DNA of 39,818 nucleotides from Burkholderiaceae bacterium. GTDB taxonomy: Bacteria; Pseudomonadota; Gammaproteobacteria; Burkholderiales; Burkholderiaceae_B. A program made the translations under genes and the position numbers. The number at the start of each line of letters is the position of its first letter. Position 1 is the first letter of the stretch. This document shows, in pieces, positions 1 through 8,543 of this stretch. The stretch is from positions 1 through 39,818 of the forward strand of contig JAGOAJ010000026.1 in the NCBI GenBank assembly GCA_017983955.1. Direction: 5' to 3'. The notes beneath the pieces are model-generated. The model was not told the DNA's origin. It did no database searches and saw only the letters and a program-made list of their open reading frames with translations.

Positions 1-26
1 TTATTTCTACGATTGGAAACTGCGAC

Positions 27-635
27 ATGATGGTGCTCTATTCTGGAACGACTTGCCCGTTCTCCCAACGCTGCCGCTTTGTGTTGTTTGAAAAAGGCAT
101 GGATTTTGAAATCCGCGATATCGACCTTTATAACAAGCCCGAAGACATTTCGGTCATGAACCCTTACGGTCAGGTACCCATCCTGGTCGAGCGCGATCTG
201 ATTCTGTACGAATCCAATATCATTAACGAGTACATCGACGAACGCTTCCCGCACCCACAGCTTATGCCTGCGGATCCGGTCATGCGCGCGCGCACACGCC
301 TGTTCCTGTACAACTTCGAAAAGGAATTGTTCTCGCACGTAGCCGTACTGGAAGCACGCGGCAACACAGACACCAAAGCCCAGGACTTCGCACGTCAGAA
401 CATCCGTGACCGCCTGTCGCAACTGGCCCCCATGCTGCTGAAGAACAAATTCATGCTGGGCGAGGAATTCTCCATGCTGGACGTGGCCGTGGCACCCTTG
501 CTTTGGCGCCTGGGTCATTACGGCATAGAACTGCCAAAAAGTGCAGCTCCTATCCAGAAATACGCTGAACGTATCTTCTCTCGTCCAGCCTACATTGAAG
601 CACTGACACCTTCCGAAAAGGTCATGCGTCGTTAA
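27..635 (+). CDS. sspA: Stringent starvation protein A (GST-fold)
   Basis: 202-residue protein of the SspA family, a glutathione-S-transferase fold that binds RNA polymerase and alters transcription in starvation and stress. The N-terminal thioredoxin-like half carries TTCPFSQRCRF near residues 8-18 and NPYGQVPILV near 45-54 (cis-Pro region). The helical C-terminal half starts near residue 85. SspA proteins do not need GST catalysis. Two ATGs are adjacent (27 and 30) and either may be used. sspB follows 10 bases after the stop, the usual proteobacterial order. In betaproteobacteria this pair normally lies downstream of the cytochrome bc1 genes, which would be left of the window. Length and motifs fit the family well. 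Confidence 0.95.
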   Translation: MMVLYSGTTCPFSQRCRFVLFEKGMDFEIRDIDLYNKPEDISVMNPYGQVPILVERDLILYESNIINEYIDERFPHPQLMPADPVMRARTRLFLYNFEKELFSHVAVLEARGNTDTKAQDFARQNIRDRLSQLAPMLLKNKFMLGEEFSMLDVAVAPLLWRLGHYGIELPKSAAPIQKYAERIFSRPAYIEALTPSEKVMRR

Positions 636-645
636 GTACACCGCT

Positions 646-1104
646 ATGCAAGAAACCTCCACCAAACCCTATCTGATACGCGCGCTGCATGAATGGTGTA
701 CCGACAACGGCTACACCCCTCATATTGTAGTGACGGTTGATGAAAACACGGTAGTGCCCGTGGGTCATGTGCACGAAGGCCAGATCACCCTGAACATCGG
801 GACGCTGGCCACTAACGCACTGACCCTGGGCAACGACTATATCGACTTCCAGGCGCGTTTCAATGGACGTACGGAACACATATTTGTTCCTGTGGGTGCC
901 GTCTCGGCTATTTACGCACGTGAAACTGGCGCAGGCATGGGGTTTGAGGTGGTGGCTTCTACAGCACCAGCTACCGATGGCACTGAAACCACACAGGCTG
1001 GCAGTAGCGGCCCTACAGGTGTCATCAGTGGTGAAGGCAGCGATCACACGCCGGATCCTAACGACGACAGCCCCAAACCCAGACGCTTCACCGTCGTTAA
1101 GTAA
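646..1104 (+). CDS. sspB: ClpXP protease specificity-enhancing factor SspB
   Basis: 152-residue adaptor that delivers ssrA-tagged and some other substrates to ClpXP. The folded substrate-binding domain spans roughly residues 5-110 (YLIRALHEWCTDNGYTPHIVV, then GHVHEGQITLNIG). An acidic, flexible Gly/Ser/Thr/Asp-rich linker follows, and the protein ends in RRFTVVK. This matches the C-terminal ClpX-binding tail of SspB, so both working parts are present. It starts 10 bases after the sspA stop without a strong ribosome-binding site, which suggests coupling to sspA. It converges with the minus-strand oxidase gene with only 14 bases between the stops. Confidence 0.94.
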   Translation: MQETSTKPYLIRALHEWCTDNGYTPHIVVTVDENTVVPVGHVHEGQITLNIGTLATNALTLGNDYIDFQARFNGRTEHIFVPVGAVSAIYARETGAGMGFEVVASTAPATDGTETTQAGSSGPTGVISGEGSDHTPDPNDDSPKPRRFTVVK

Positions 1105-1118
1105 AGGCTTAGTAACGC

Positions 1119-2378
1119 CTAGCGGCTAAAACGATCAGGGCTAAACGGCCCTAGCGGAACTGACGTGGGGCGCTGTAATAGCAAGTCGCTAACCAGCCTG
1201 CCAGTAATGGGTGCAGTAGACATGCCAATATGCCCATGGCCAAATGCAAACACGATGCGATTATGTCGCGCCGGAAAGCCTATCACAGGCAAACTATCCG
1301 GCGTCGACGGACGGCTACCCATCCATACCGTATTGTCCTGTGGCTGCCCCAGCGGCAAGGTATCACCCGCCTGCTGTATTGCCTTGCTCATCTGTACATA
1401 ATTGGGCGGGCTATCTGGATGAGCTAGCTCCACCCCCGTCAGTATGCGCACGCCCTGGTCCATAGGTGACATCACATAAGCGCCAGCGGCATCATGTATA
1501 GGCCGATTCAGCACACTACCTTCAGCCAACGAATAATGCATATGGTAACCACGCTCGCCGATCAGGGGTATTTTGTAGCCCATGCGGCGCGCTAACTCGC
1601 CCGACCAAGCGCCCGCAGCCAACACTGCATAACGTGCCTTGATCAGGCCAGCACTACACCCCACCAATACACCGCTGCCCTGCTGCATTAGCTCAGTGGC
1701 CCGGCTGTTGATCAAACTACCGCCTTGGGCTAGGAAAGCCTGTAAATAACACTCTAGCAAACGGCCTGGCGTATTGACGGCTGCTGTGTCTGGAAACAAT
1801 AAGGCATGCGAAAATCGATGGCGTAAAGACGGTTCCAAATCGTAAATCGCATCACCCTGCAAGGCGTCGGCAGCGACCCCATGCATAGCCAGAATACGCC
1901 TTTCCAGCAGGCTGCTGTCAAACGCAGCCTGGCTACGGTATACCCGTATCCAGCCATTCTTTTGTATTAAATGTGCAGCGCCCACGCTAGCAGCCAAGGC
2001 CATATGCGTGTCATAAGCCTGGGCCACCAGTGGATCCAGCGCCGTAGCTGCCTTCTGATAACCGGCCAGTGTTGCGTGGGATAAAAATCGCGGTAACCAG
2101 CCTGCCAGCGTCGGGAAGTCCTGATACCTTATTCTAAGCGCCGGATCGCCACCCATCGCATAGCGCAACAGCTTGTGCCATATAGCAGGATTAGCCATAG
2201 GGAAAATCGAAGCGCGACCTATAACGCCCGCATTCCCATAGGAAGCTCGGACCTTGGCCAGCCCTGGATCAACCAGGGCCACGGCTTGGCCATTTTCCTG
2301 TAAAGCCAGGGCAGTGGCCAGCCCTATCAGGCCCCCACCCACTATCACTACATCGTGGTCCTGCTGTGTACTGTCCAT
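1119..2378 (-). CDS. FAD-dependent D-amino-acid dehydrogenase-like oxidoreductase (DAO family)
   Basis: 419-residue flavoprotein of the DAO family, closest by pattern to DadA-type D-amino-acid dehydrogenases, which oxidise D-amino acids to 2-oxo acids and pass electrons to the respiratory chain. The FAD dinucleotide motif GGGLIG is at residues 14-19 inside DVVIVGGGLIGLA. AVLAAGAWSGELA in the middle and MGSRPSTPDSLPVIG with FAFGHGHIGMS near the C-terminus are family FAD-binding segments. It is the last gene of the minus-strand operon, after the binding protein gene. In this context it probably oxidises the amine or amino acid released by the amidase. The substrate, including D versus secondary amines such as sarcosine, cannot be read from the sequence. 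Confidence 0.85.
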   Translation of the reverse strand: MDSTQQDHDVVIVGGGLIGLATALALQENGQAVALVDPGLAKVRASYGNAGVIGRASIFPMANPAIWHKLLRYAMGGDPALRIRYQDFPTLAGWLPRFLSHATLAGYQKAATALDPLVAQAYDTHMALAASVGAAHLIQKNGWIRVYRSQAAFDSSLLERRILAMHGVAADALQGDAIYDLEPSLRHRFSHALLFPDTAAVNTPGRLLECYLQAFLAQGGSLINSRATELMQQGSGVLVGCSAGLIKARYAVLAAGAWSGELARRMGYKIPLIGERGYHMHYSLAEGSVLNRPIHDAAGAYVMSPMDQGVRILTGVELAHPDSPPNYVQMSKAIQQAGDTLPLGQPQDNTVWMGSRPSTPDSLPVIGFPARHNRIVFAFGHGHIGMSTAPITGRLVSDLLLQRPTSVPLGPFSPDRFSR

Positions 2379-2402
2379 AGGGGCTAAATCCGAGTCGACA
2401 AC

Positions 2403-3281
2403 TTAGAATACAACGTCGGCAGGAATGTCAGAACGCTGTACGTCGGACAACAGCAAGCCATCGAATATCCACTCTTGGATCTGTCCCAAGCTACGGTTGT
2501 GGTCTACCCAGACATCCAGGAAATTGCGCCAATCCGTATTGCTTTCTTTGGCAAAAGCCAGGCTGGAGGTCAAGCCGATAACCGGCTCTTTAAGCATAGA
2601 AAATTTGCCTATGGCGGGGCTTTTCTTGACCGCTGTCAAACCCAGCAACACCGCAAATACTGCGCAATCAACCCGCTTGCTTTGCAGCGCCATCATGACG
2701 TCATCACGCGTGGCATAAGCCGTAATTTTCGCATTGGGTGCAAGACGCCGCGCCAACATTTCCTGAGTCGACCCCAAGTCAACGGCGATTTTCAGGTCGG
2801 ACTTGTTAAGGTCTTCCCAAGTCGAAACGTCGATGTCTTTATTACTTACCAAGCCATAGGGGTGCAAATAAGTGGGGTGCGAAAAGTCTATCGACAACGC
2901 GCGCAGCGGCGTTGGCGTCAAGGCCATGGCCAGGTCTACCTTGCCAGTTTGCAGCTGTATCACGGAGTTGCCATAGGTGGAGTCCACCATTTCCAATTCC
3001 ACATCCAGTATTGAGGCAATGTCTTTAGCCATCTCGACCGCCGCGCCCTTCCAGATGCCGGTCAAGGGGTCTTTGGAAAAGTAAGGTGGCTCACCTACCA
3101 AAGCGGCAATACGCAGTTTTTTGGTGCGACGCACCCGCGCCATGGTGGATTCGGCCTCGCCAGCAGGCGTTGCTGTCTGTGCGATAGCAGCGGCAGGCAA
3201 AGCCAGCCCCAACGCGGACACTGCAGCAGCCTGGGCCATCTGACGGCGGGAAAGGGAAAAGCCAGTATCGGTATTTTTCAT
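2403..3281 (-). CDS. ABC transporter amino-acid-binding protein (SBP_bac_3) with Tat signal
   Basis: 292-residue periplasmic binding protein of the polar amino-acid family. The N-terminus has a twin-arginine pattern (SRRQMAQAAA, Arg12-Arg13) followed by a hydrophobic stretch and an AIA-Q cleavage site near residue 34, so Tat export is likely, unusual for this family. After the signal, KKLRIAALVGEPPYFSKDP opens lobe 1, and VDLAMALTPTPLRALSIDFSHPTYLHPYGLV is the typical ligand-cleft segment. It pairs with the ATPase and permease genes upstream in the same operon (4930-6372). Only one permease gene is present, so the membrane part is probably a homodimer. The ligand is unknown. Confidence 0.88.
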   Translation of the reverse strand: MKNTDTGFSLSRRQMAQAAAVSALGLALPAAAIAQTATPAGEAESTMARVRRTKKLRIAALVGEPPYFSKDPLTGIWKGAAVEMAKDIASILDVELEMVDSTYGNSVIQLQTGKVDLAMALTPTPLRALSIDFSHPTYLHPYGLVSNKDIDVSTWEDLNKSDLKIAVDLGSTQEMLARRLAPNAKITAYATRDDVMMALQSKRVDCAVFAVLLGLTAVKKSPAIGKFSMLKEPVIGLTSSLAFAKESNTDWRNFLDVWVDHNRSLGQIQEWIFDGLLLSDVQRSDIPADVVF

Positions 3282-3304
3282 GGAGTGTCTCTCTGTGTTG
3301 TATT

Positions 3305-4714
3305 TTATCTGGTCGGCATGAAGGAAGACTCGGCAAAATGTAGCAACGCCTCTAAGCCCTCCCCAATATCGAACAGAGTGTCTTCGCCATAGTGGGCGCC
3401 AATTAACTGGATTCCAGTTGGAATCCCCTGCGGAGCATGGGTGACAGGTAATGCCAGCGCGGGCTGGCCAGTAAAGTTTGCCACCACATTCAGGTTAGGG
3501 TCTTTAAGAAAATAGAATTTATCCACCGTGCGCAGCGGCCCGGCCACCGACAGCGAGCCCGGCAACATGAAAACATCCGCCGACTGCAATAGCGTCATCA
3601 TCTGACGGCCTATTGTCAGCCGTTGTTGAGACGCGCCCAGATAAGCATCAGCCGATATGTTTTCGCCCACCAGCACACGATTACGGAACACTTCGCCAAA
3701 GCGATCGAAGTCGGCACGCACCCTAGGGGCGAAAATACGTGCAACCTCCGCCATCATAATAATGCTGGCCGCTGCGTGCAGTTCCTCTAGTGAAGGCGGA
3801 ATCACCTCTAGAACTTCTGCGCCCTGCGCTTGAAATACGTCTATGGCCTGCTGATACGCTGCCATGGCGGGCGCGTCTATACGTGCCTGTTGCCCCCACA
3901 GCTGATGGGGAATAGCCACGCGTAACCCGCGAAAATCACCGTTACGCCAAGCATGGCGATTCGCTGTCACCCTGAACGAATTGACTGGCGTATCAGGAGC
4001 GTCAACAATGGCCTGATAAACCGCTCGACAATCATCTACCCGGGTCGCCAGCGGCCCAGCATGATCCATGCTTAGACTTAAAGGGCGTATCCCGGCCAGC
4101 GACACCAAGCCATAACTGGGTTTCATGCCTACCAGCCCGCAATGGGTACTGGGCAAGCGGATTGAACCTGCGGTGTCAGTGCCTATGGACGCCATGGCGC
4201 CACCCGATGCCACCGTCACGCCTGATCCGCTGGACGAACCACCAGGAAACATCTGCGGGTCCCATGGATTGCGCGCCGGCGGAAAAGGCAAATCAAAGGC
4301 CGGACCACCAAAGGCGAATTCGTGACAATTAGCCTTGCCTATGATGATGGCACCTGCCTGTCTAAGCTTAACGACCAGTGCGGCATCCTGCTCAGCGCTA
4401 GCATGCAGTTGCGAATGCGAACACGCCGTGGTTGGCACGCCAGCCACATCTATAGTGTCTTTGATGGATATAGGCACGCCAAACAAGGGGCCAGGAACAT
4501 AACCCGTGGCAGCAGCATCCGCAAGCTGCGCATCGTAGGCCATGGCCGCCTGGATGGCCGTGTCCTGCAACACACAGGTAAAGCCAGCCAGTTCAGCCTG
4601 AGTCTGCTCTATGCGCTGCAAATGCGCCTGGGTGACATCCAGGACGCTGGTGTCATTTGCCAGTAGCGCCTGTCTAAGCGCGCCGATGGGCTGATTGAAT
4701 ACGGCGTATGTCAT
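3305..4714 (-). CDS. Amidase signature family hydrolase (AtzE/GatA-like)
   Basis: 469-residue amidase-signature enzyme, full length for the family. The Ser-cisSer-Lys triad is visible: Lys85 in SIKDTID, the cis-Ser in GGSSSGSG (158-165), and nucleophile Ser184 in GTDTAGSIRLPS. Such enzymes hydrolyse carboxamides or ureido amides. It overlaps the preceding 60-codon gene by four bases (ATGA), and that small protein resembles AtzG, the partner of AtzE 1-carboxybiuret hydrolase. A heteromeric AtzEG-like or GatCA-like amidase is therefore likely. Lying between importer genes and the flavin oxidase, it probably deaminates or deacylates the imported compound. It is not GatA: no gatB or gatC is nearby and the setting is catabolic. 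Confidence 0.88.
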   Translation of the reverse strand: MTYAVFNQPIGALRQALLANDTSVLDVTQAHLQRIEQTQAELAGFTCVLQDTAIQAAMAYDAQLADAAATGYVPGPLFGVPISIKDTIDVAGVPTTACSHSQLHASAEQDAALVVKLRQAGAIIIGKANCHEFAFGGPAFDLPFPPARNPWDPQMFPGGSSSGSGVTVASGGAMASIGTDTAGSIRLPSTHCGLVGMKPSYGLVSLAGIRPLSLSMDHAGPLATRVDDCRAVYQAIVDAPDTPVNSFRVTANRHAWRNGDFRGLRVAIPHQLWGQQARIDAPAMAAYQQAIDVFQAQGAEVLEVIPPSLEELHAAASIIMMAEVARIFAPRVRADFDRFGEVFRNRVLVGENISADAYLGASQQRLTIGRQMMTLLQSADVFMLPGSLSVAGPLRTVDKFYFLKDPNLNVVANFTGQPALALPVTHAPQGIPTGIQLIGAHYGEDTLFDIGEGLEALLHFAESSFMPTR

Positions 4715-4893
4715 TCTTGGGGCCAGGATGCAAGCAAGGGATTAGGCAAAAAGGTGAAGTCCTTGTCCAAATCCGGGGGTGAGCGCAAAAACGAGGCCAT
4801 CAGTACCAGACCGTTCTGGAAATCCTGTTGTTCCTGGGGACTGGCGGCGTCGGGCAAACGTGTTGCCAGAATCATGCGTTCATTATTATTCAC
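4711..4893 (-). CDS. Small AtzG-like (DUF4089-type) amidase partner protein
   Basis: 60-residue protein overlapping the amidase start by four bases (ATGA), so the two are translationally coupled. It begins MNNNERMILATRL, has a central helical stretch (EQQDFQNGLVLMASFL) and ends with a Pro/Leu-rich tail. Size, position just upstream of an amidase and the overall pattern (one or two helices, then an FLRSPPDLDKDF segment) resemble AtzG/DUF4089 proteins, short GatC-like chaperone subunits that wrap around AtzE-type amidases. The sequence match is loose and the assignment leans on gene order. ATGs at 4884 and 4875 are alternative starts. Confidence 0.6.
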   Translation of the reverse strand: MNNNERMILATRLPDAASPQEQQDFQNGLVLMASFLRSPPDLDKDFTFLPNPLLASWPQE

Positions 4894-4929
4894 ATCACTG
4901 CCCTTAATCAGTCGCTAATAATGCCGCGA

Positions 4930-5685
4930 TCAGGTCGCGTGGCTATGAAAATGGTTAAGAAAGGCTTGTGTCGCGCTATTTTGCGGGTGATCTATCACCT
5001 GGTCGGGCGGCCCTTCTTCGACCACCACGCCGTCCTTCATGAATAAGATGCGATCTGCCATGTCGCGGGCGAAGTCGATTTCGTGGGTAACCACCACCAT
5101 CGTCATGCCCTCTTCAGCCAAGGTGCGCATTACCGTAAGCACCTCACCAACCAGTTCCGGATCCAATGCTGAAGTGGCCTCGTCAAACAGCATCACTGAT
5201 GGCTCCATGGCCAAGGCGCGAGCGATGGCCACCCTTTGCTTTTCCCCACCCGACAAACGGCTGGGAAACTGCTGGGCCTTGCTGGATAGACCGACTTTTT
5301 CCAAGAGCGCATGGGCAGTCGCCGATGCTTCAGCGCGGCTTTTACGCAATACGGTAAGTGGACCTTCCATGATGTTAGCCAACACCGTCATGTGTGGGAA
5401 CAAATTGAAGTGCTGAAACACCATGCCAGTAGAGGCACGAAATGCAGCTAAATTTCGATCGCTGGGTAGCTTGTTGCCGGGGCCAAAACTAAAACTGCGT
5501 TCACCCACTGTCAGGTCACCGCCGTCCGGGGTAACCAGCAAGTTCATGCAACGCAACAAGGTAGACTTACCAGACCCTGAAGGCCCTATCAGGGCCAGTA
5601 CATTGCCAGCCGGCACCGTCAGGGAAATGTCCTGCAGGACATCCAGGCTTCCATAGCACTTTCGTAGATTTTTTACAGTAATCAT
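4930..5685 (-). CDS. Amino-acid ABC transporter ATP-binding protein (GlnQ/HisP type)
   Basis: 251-residue ATPase of the polar amino-acid importer class. Walker A GPSGSGKS is at residues 34-41, the Q-loop QHFNLFPHM at 91-99, the signature [14 protein letters not shown] from 144, and Walker B VMLFDE at 164-169. The H-loop follows in VVTHEIDFA. All catalytic motifs are intact. It lies 24 bases after the permease gene and 36 bases before the AtzG-like gene, inside one minus-strand operon. It energises uptake by the permease at 5710 with the binding protein at 2403. Confidence 0.93.
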   Translation of the reverse strand: MITVKNLRKCYGSLDVLQDISLTVPAGNVLALIGPSGSGKSTLLRCMNLLVTPDGGDLTVGERSFSFGPGNKLPSDRNLAAFRASTGMVFQHFNLFPHMTVLANIMEGPLTVLRKSRAEASATAHALLEKVGLSSKAQQFPSRLSGGEKQRVAIARALAMEPSVMLFDEATSALDPELVGEVLTVMRTLAEEGMTMVVVTHEIDFARDMADRILFMKDGVVVEEGPPDQVIDHPQNSATQAFLNHFHSHAT

Positions 5686-5709
5686 GGTTTGCTTTACTGA
5701 CCTTGGTAT

Positions 5710-6372
5710 TCAGTCGCTTGCGGCTAGGCGACGCTCGTAGTTGCGCACCAATATGGTGGCCGGGAACAGCACCGCAAAATATAACAATGCCACCACAGTA
5801 TAGATTTCCAGTGGCCGGTAGGTTTCATGCGCCACCAACTGACCTTGATACAGCAGGTCGGGCACAGCCAGCACAGAAACCAGCGACGTGTTCTTAAGTT
5901 GCAATATGGATTGATTCATCAAAGGCGGCACCATGCGCTTCAAGGCCTGGGGCAGAACGATGCGGCGCAGCCCCTGGCCTTTGGTCATACCCAAGGCCTG
6001 CGCCGCCTCGCGCTGGCCGGCGTCTATAGACACTATGCCGGCACGGATGATCTCTGAATAAAATGCCCCACCGTATAGCGACAAAGCCAGCAAGGCGGCC
6101 AAGGAGGCCGACATATCCACGCCTATCAGCACCGGAAAGGCGTAATAAAACCAGATCAGCAACACCAAAAACGGCGTACACCGGAACAGCTCGACAAACA
6201 GCTGCAAGGGCATATTAATAATACGTGGCGCAGCCAAGCGCGTCAGGGCAACAAGCAAGCCTATCAGCATGCCAAAGATGACACATAAAACCGTGTAATA
6301 CATGGTGTAACCCAAGCCCACAACAAAGAGCTCGCGGTATTTCCACAACAACATGAAGTCCCAGGTATACAT
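5710..6372 (-). CDS. Amino-acid ABC transporter permease (HisM/GlnP type)
   Basis: 220-residue inner-membrane permease with about five hydrophobic segments. The EAA cytoplasmic loop that contacts the ATPase is seen as REAAQALGMTKGQGLRRIVLPQALKRMVPP around residues 135-165. It also contains the family stretch YTMYYTVLCVIFGMLIGL near residues 22-39 and ELFRCTPFLVLLIWFYYAFP near 83-102. Start is ATG at 6372. It belongs with the ATPase downstream and the binding protein at 2403. No second permease gene is in this operon, so a homodimeric channel is inferred. Confidence 0.92.
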   Translation of the reverse strand: MYTWDFMLLWKYRELFVVGLGYTMYYTVLCVIFGMLIGLLVALTRLAAPRIINMPLQLFVELFRCTPFLVLLIWFYYAFPVLIGVDMSASLAALLALSLYGGAFYSEIIRAGIVSIDAGQREAAQALGMTKGQGLRRIVLPQALKRMVPPLMNQSILQLKNTSLVSVLAVPDLLYQGQLVAHETYRPLEIYTVVALLYFAVLFPATILVRNYERRLAASD

Positions 6373-6397
6373 AATTCTCGTTCAGTTTTATGGTTGA

Positions 6398-7156
6398 TCA
6401 GGACAGCTTAAGGCCGCCGTCCACGGCAATAATCTGGCCAGTAATATAGCCAGCCGCCGGACTAAGCAAAAAGGCGACCAATTCGGCCACATCGCCGGGC
6501 TTGGCAAAGCGTCCCAACGGCGGTAAAGGTACTGTGGTTTCCCAATTTGACGCGGTATGGCGGTTCTTATCTTTGTGAGTGTAACCAGGAGCCACGCAAT
6601 TGACGGTAATGCCATGCTGCGCCAGTTCAGTCGCCAGGCTCATGGCCAAGGCGTCACTCGCTGCTTTAGCAGCAGCTGTTACCGGAAAATTCTGCCCTAC
6701 CCGAAACCGGTGGGCAACAAATGAGCTGGTCACCACAATACGTCCGCAGGTGGAAGCCACAAGCGAGGCATGTGCCGCTTTGACCAAATCAAACAAAGCG
6801 CCCGCCATGCCGCTGTACGCCCTATCAAAGCCCTCCCGTGTGGCCTGCTCGATAGAGCCAGATTCAGCAAAGCCGGCATTACTGACCAATTGGTCGCAGG
6901 CACCAAAGCGATCCAGGGTCGCAGCAATAACATCGCCAGCAGCGCCACTACGTGTCAAATCCACGTGACAAGTGGCCGCCAACGCACCAGCTGCAGACAC
7001 ATCGTGAGCCACCGCAGCCAACTGAGCTTGGCTGGCCTCATCTGCACCACGCGCATGCAACATCAGAGCCAAACCAGGCCGCGCGACTTTGCGCGCAATG
7101 GCTGCCCCTATGCCGGAACCTGCTCCGGTAATTACCACGACAGTTTGTCTGCTCAC
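6398..7156 (-). CDS. SDR-family protein lacking the catalytic tyrosine
   Basis: 252-residue short-chain dehydrogenase/reductase fold. The cofactor motif TGAGSGIG (residues 10-17), NAG (93-95) and the C-terminal AVDGG are intact. The active site is unusual: Ser144/Ser145 and Lys164 are present, but the residue four before the lysine, normally Tyr of YxxxK, is Thr160 (TAAAK). Classical dehydrogenase chemistry should be impaired or changed unless another residue substitutes. The start is GTG at 7156, supported by GGAG seven bases upstream; there is no ATG at that position. It lies between the reductase gene at 7260 and the ABC permease gene, 25 bases from the latter. Its reaction is unknown. Confidence 0.82.
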   Translation of the reverse strand: MSRQTVVVITGAGSGIGAAIARKVARPGLALMLHARGADEASQAQLAAVAHDVSAAGALAATCHVDLTRSGAAGDVIAATLDRFGACDQLVSNAGFAESGSIEQATREGFDRAYSGMAGALFDLVKAAHASLVASTCGRIVVTSSFVAHRFRVGQNFPVTAAAKAASDALAMSLATELAQHGITVNCVAPGYTHKDKNRHTASNWETTVPLPPLGRFAKPGDVAELVAFLLSPAAGYITGQIIAVDGGLKLS

Positions 7157-7195
7157 CCTGGTTCTCCATAACCGTATTGCTTATTTTTTATGGTC

Positions 7196-7226
7196 GTCTA
7201 TATTCTTATAGGAAATTTGTATAGAC
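7196..7226. promoter_or_regulatory. Inverted repeat between the reductase and SDR genes
   Basis: GTCTATA (7196-7202) and TATAGAC (7220-7226) form perfect 7-bp arms around a 17-base AT-rich spacer, in the 103-base gap upstream of the SDR start. The gap is markedly AT-rich and could hold an internal promoter for the SDR-transporter-amidase part of the operon, with the dyad as operator. No regulator is tied to it, and an mRNA hairpin is the alternative. Confidence 0.35.
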
Positions 7227-7259
7227 ACAGCCTGGTATTGTACGGATTAATAGCAATAA

Positions 7260-8360
7260 TTAAAAACACACCTGGGCGACAGGCCCAGCATAAGCAAGCC
7301 CAAAGCGATTCGCTAGTAAATCGGCAAGCGGCGTCTGCTCTTGACCAACAAATCCAGCCTGCGGCAATATTCCCTGCGCCACCAAATCCAAGGCAGCACA
7401 AATCCCCGAAGCCGTGGTCAGTTGAATCGCTGTCAGGGCATGGCCCAACACGGTTTGGCCCACAATACGCGTGGAATAAGACTCCTCTTGCAATCGACCA
7501 TCACGCAAACCCGTAGCCGTCGCAAAAATTACAATCACGTCCTGATTGGTAGTCGGTATGGCATTTTCAAAGATTTCTTTAAGCAAATCACGCCGGTCAC
7601 GCAAACGCAAGTCATTCAACAATAACCGCATACTGGCGCAATGCCCAGGATAGCGTATGGACTTGTAATCTACATTGCGCGCTTTACCTAATAACGTCCT
7701 GCTTAAGGTGCCCAACCCACCCGAGGTATTAAACGCTTCGTATTCGACGCCATCCAGGCTAAAGGTCTCGTAACCTTCCAAGGCTCCAACTTGAGCCGCT
7801 TGCCCATCCACAATCGCTTCGCAAGGGTTGCAGTACTCGTTGATCAAGCCGTCGGTACTCCAGGTCAGGTTGTAGCGCAAAGCATTGGACGGAAAGCGCG
7901 GCAAAGCCCCTACCCGCATATGCAAATCATGCAAGCTATCAAAACGTTGCGCCAAGTCATTACCAACGATGCCTATAAAGCCCGGGGCCAGCCCACATTG
8001 CGGCATCAACACCGTAACCGCATTCTCGGCCAAAGCCTGTATGGCATGCGTAGCCGCTACATCTTCAGTCAGATCAAAATAGTGGGCACCGGCACTCACG
8101 CACAGAGCAGCCACTTGCGCCGCATACTGGAAAGGCAAAGCATTCAGCACCGCATAACGTCCGGCCACGGCCTGCGTCATAGATTGCCCATCATTAATGC
8201 AAAGCGTATCGCAACCTAAGGCCGCAACCGCCTGTAACTGAGCAACATCGCGATCTGCCACCAAAATATCGTATTGCCCTGTCTGCTTAAGTAACAATGC
8301 AATCGCAAAACCGATTTTGCCCGCGCCCATTACGGTGATGGATTTACTGATAGCTGTCAT
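7260..8360 (-). CDS. Saccharopine dehydrogenase-family NAD(P)-dependent reductase
   Basis: 366-residue protein of the saccharopine dehydrogenase family. The N-terminal Rossmann fold has MGAGKIGFAI with GxGxxG at residues 12-17, then an acidic strand end (LVADRD). The C-terminal half carries FNTSGGLGTLSRTLLG and YPGHCASMRLLL, patterns typical of the family's catalytic domain. Such enzymes form or split secondary amines between an amino acid and an oxo acid. It is first in the minus-strand catabolic operon, with GGAAGCAAGG before its ATG, and is divergent from the Lrp-type regulator 183 bases away. A role in amino-acid interconversion is inferred; lysine biosynthesis is unlikely in this setting. 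Confidence 0.8.
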   Translation of the reverse strand: MTAISKSITVMGAGKIGFAIALLLKQTGQYDILVADRDVAQLQAVAALGCDTLCINDGQSMTQAVAGRYAVLNALPFQYAAQVAALCVSAGAHYFDLTEDVAATHAIQALAENAVTVLMPQCGLAPGFIGIVGNDLAQRFDSLHDLHMRVGALPRFPSNALRYNLTWSTDGLINEYCNPCEAIVDGQAAQVGALEGYETFSLDGVEYEAFNTSGGLGTLSRTLLGKARNVDYKSIRYPGHCASMRLLLNDLRLRDRRDLLKEIFENAIPTTNQDVIVIFATATGLRDGRLQEESYSTRIVGQTVLGHALTAIQLTTASGICAALDLVAQGILPQAGFVGQEQTPLADLLANRFGLAYAGPVAQVCF

Positions 8361-8543
8361 GACCTTGCTTCCCGTCGAATTGATGTCGTTATTAGAAAGA
8401 TGTTGTTATTGGATACACATGCCCTACAAGCTTGATACTACGGGCTTTAGACGTCAGTTCATAGCGTGCAATTCGTCACAAAAATAGCGTATATTGACAC
8501 TACGACGAAGAAAATAGTCAGAACGGCAGACCAAGGTAAACAT

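Noticed and set aside
3305-4714. GatA subunit of the amidotransferase
   Set aside because: No gatB or gatC neighbour; the catabolic transporter context and the AtzG-like partner point to a degradative amidase.
8466-8543. GTG start for the Lrp-type regulator
   Set aside because: No ribosome-binding site, and the extra residues are not part of the family; ATG 8544 has both.
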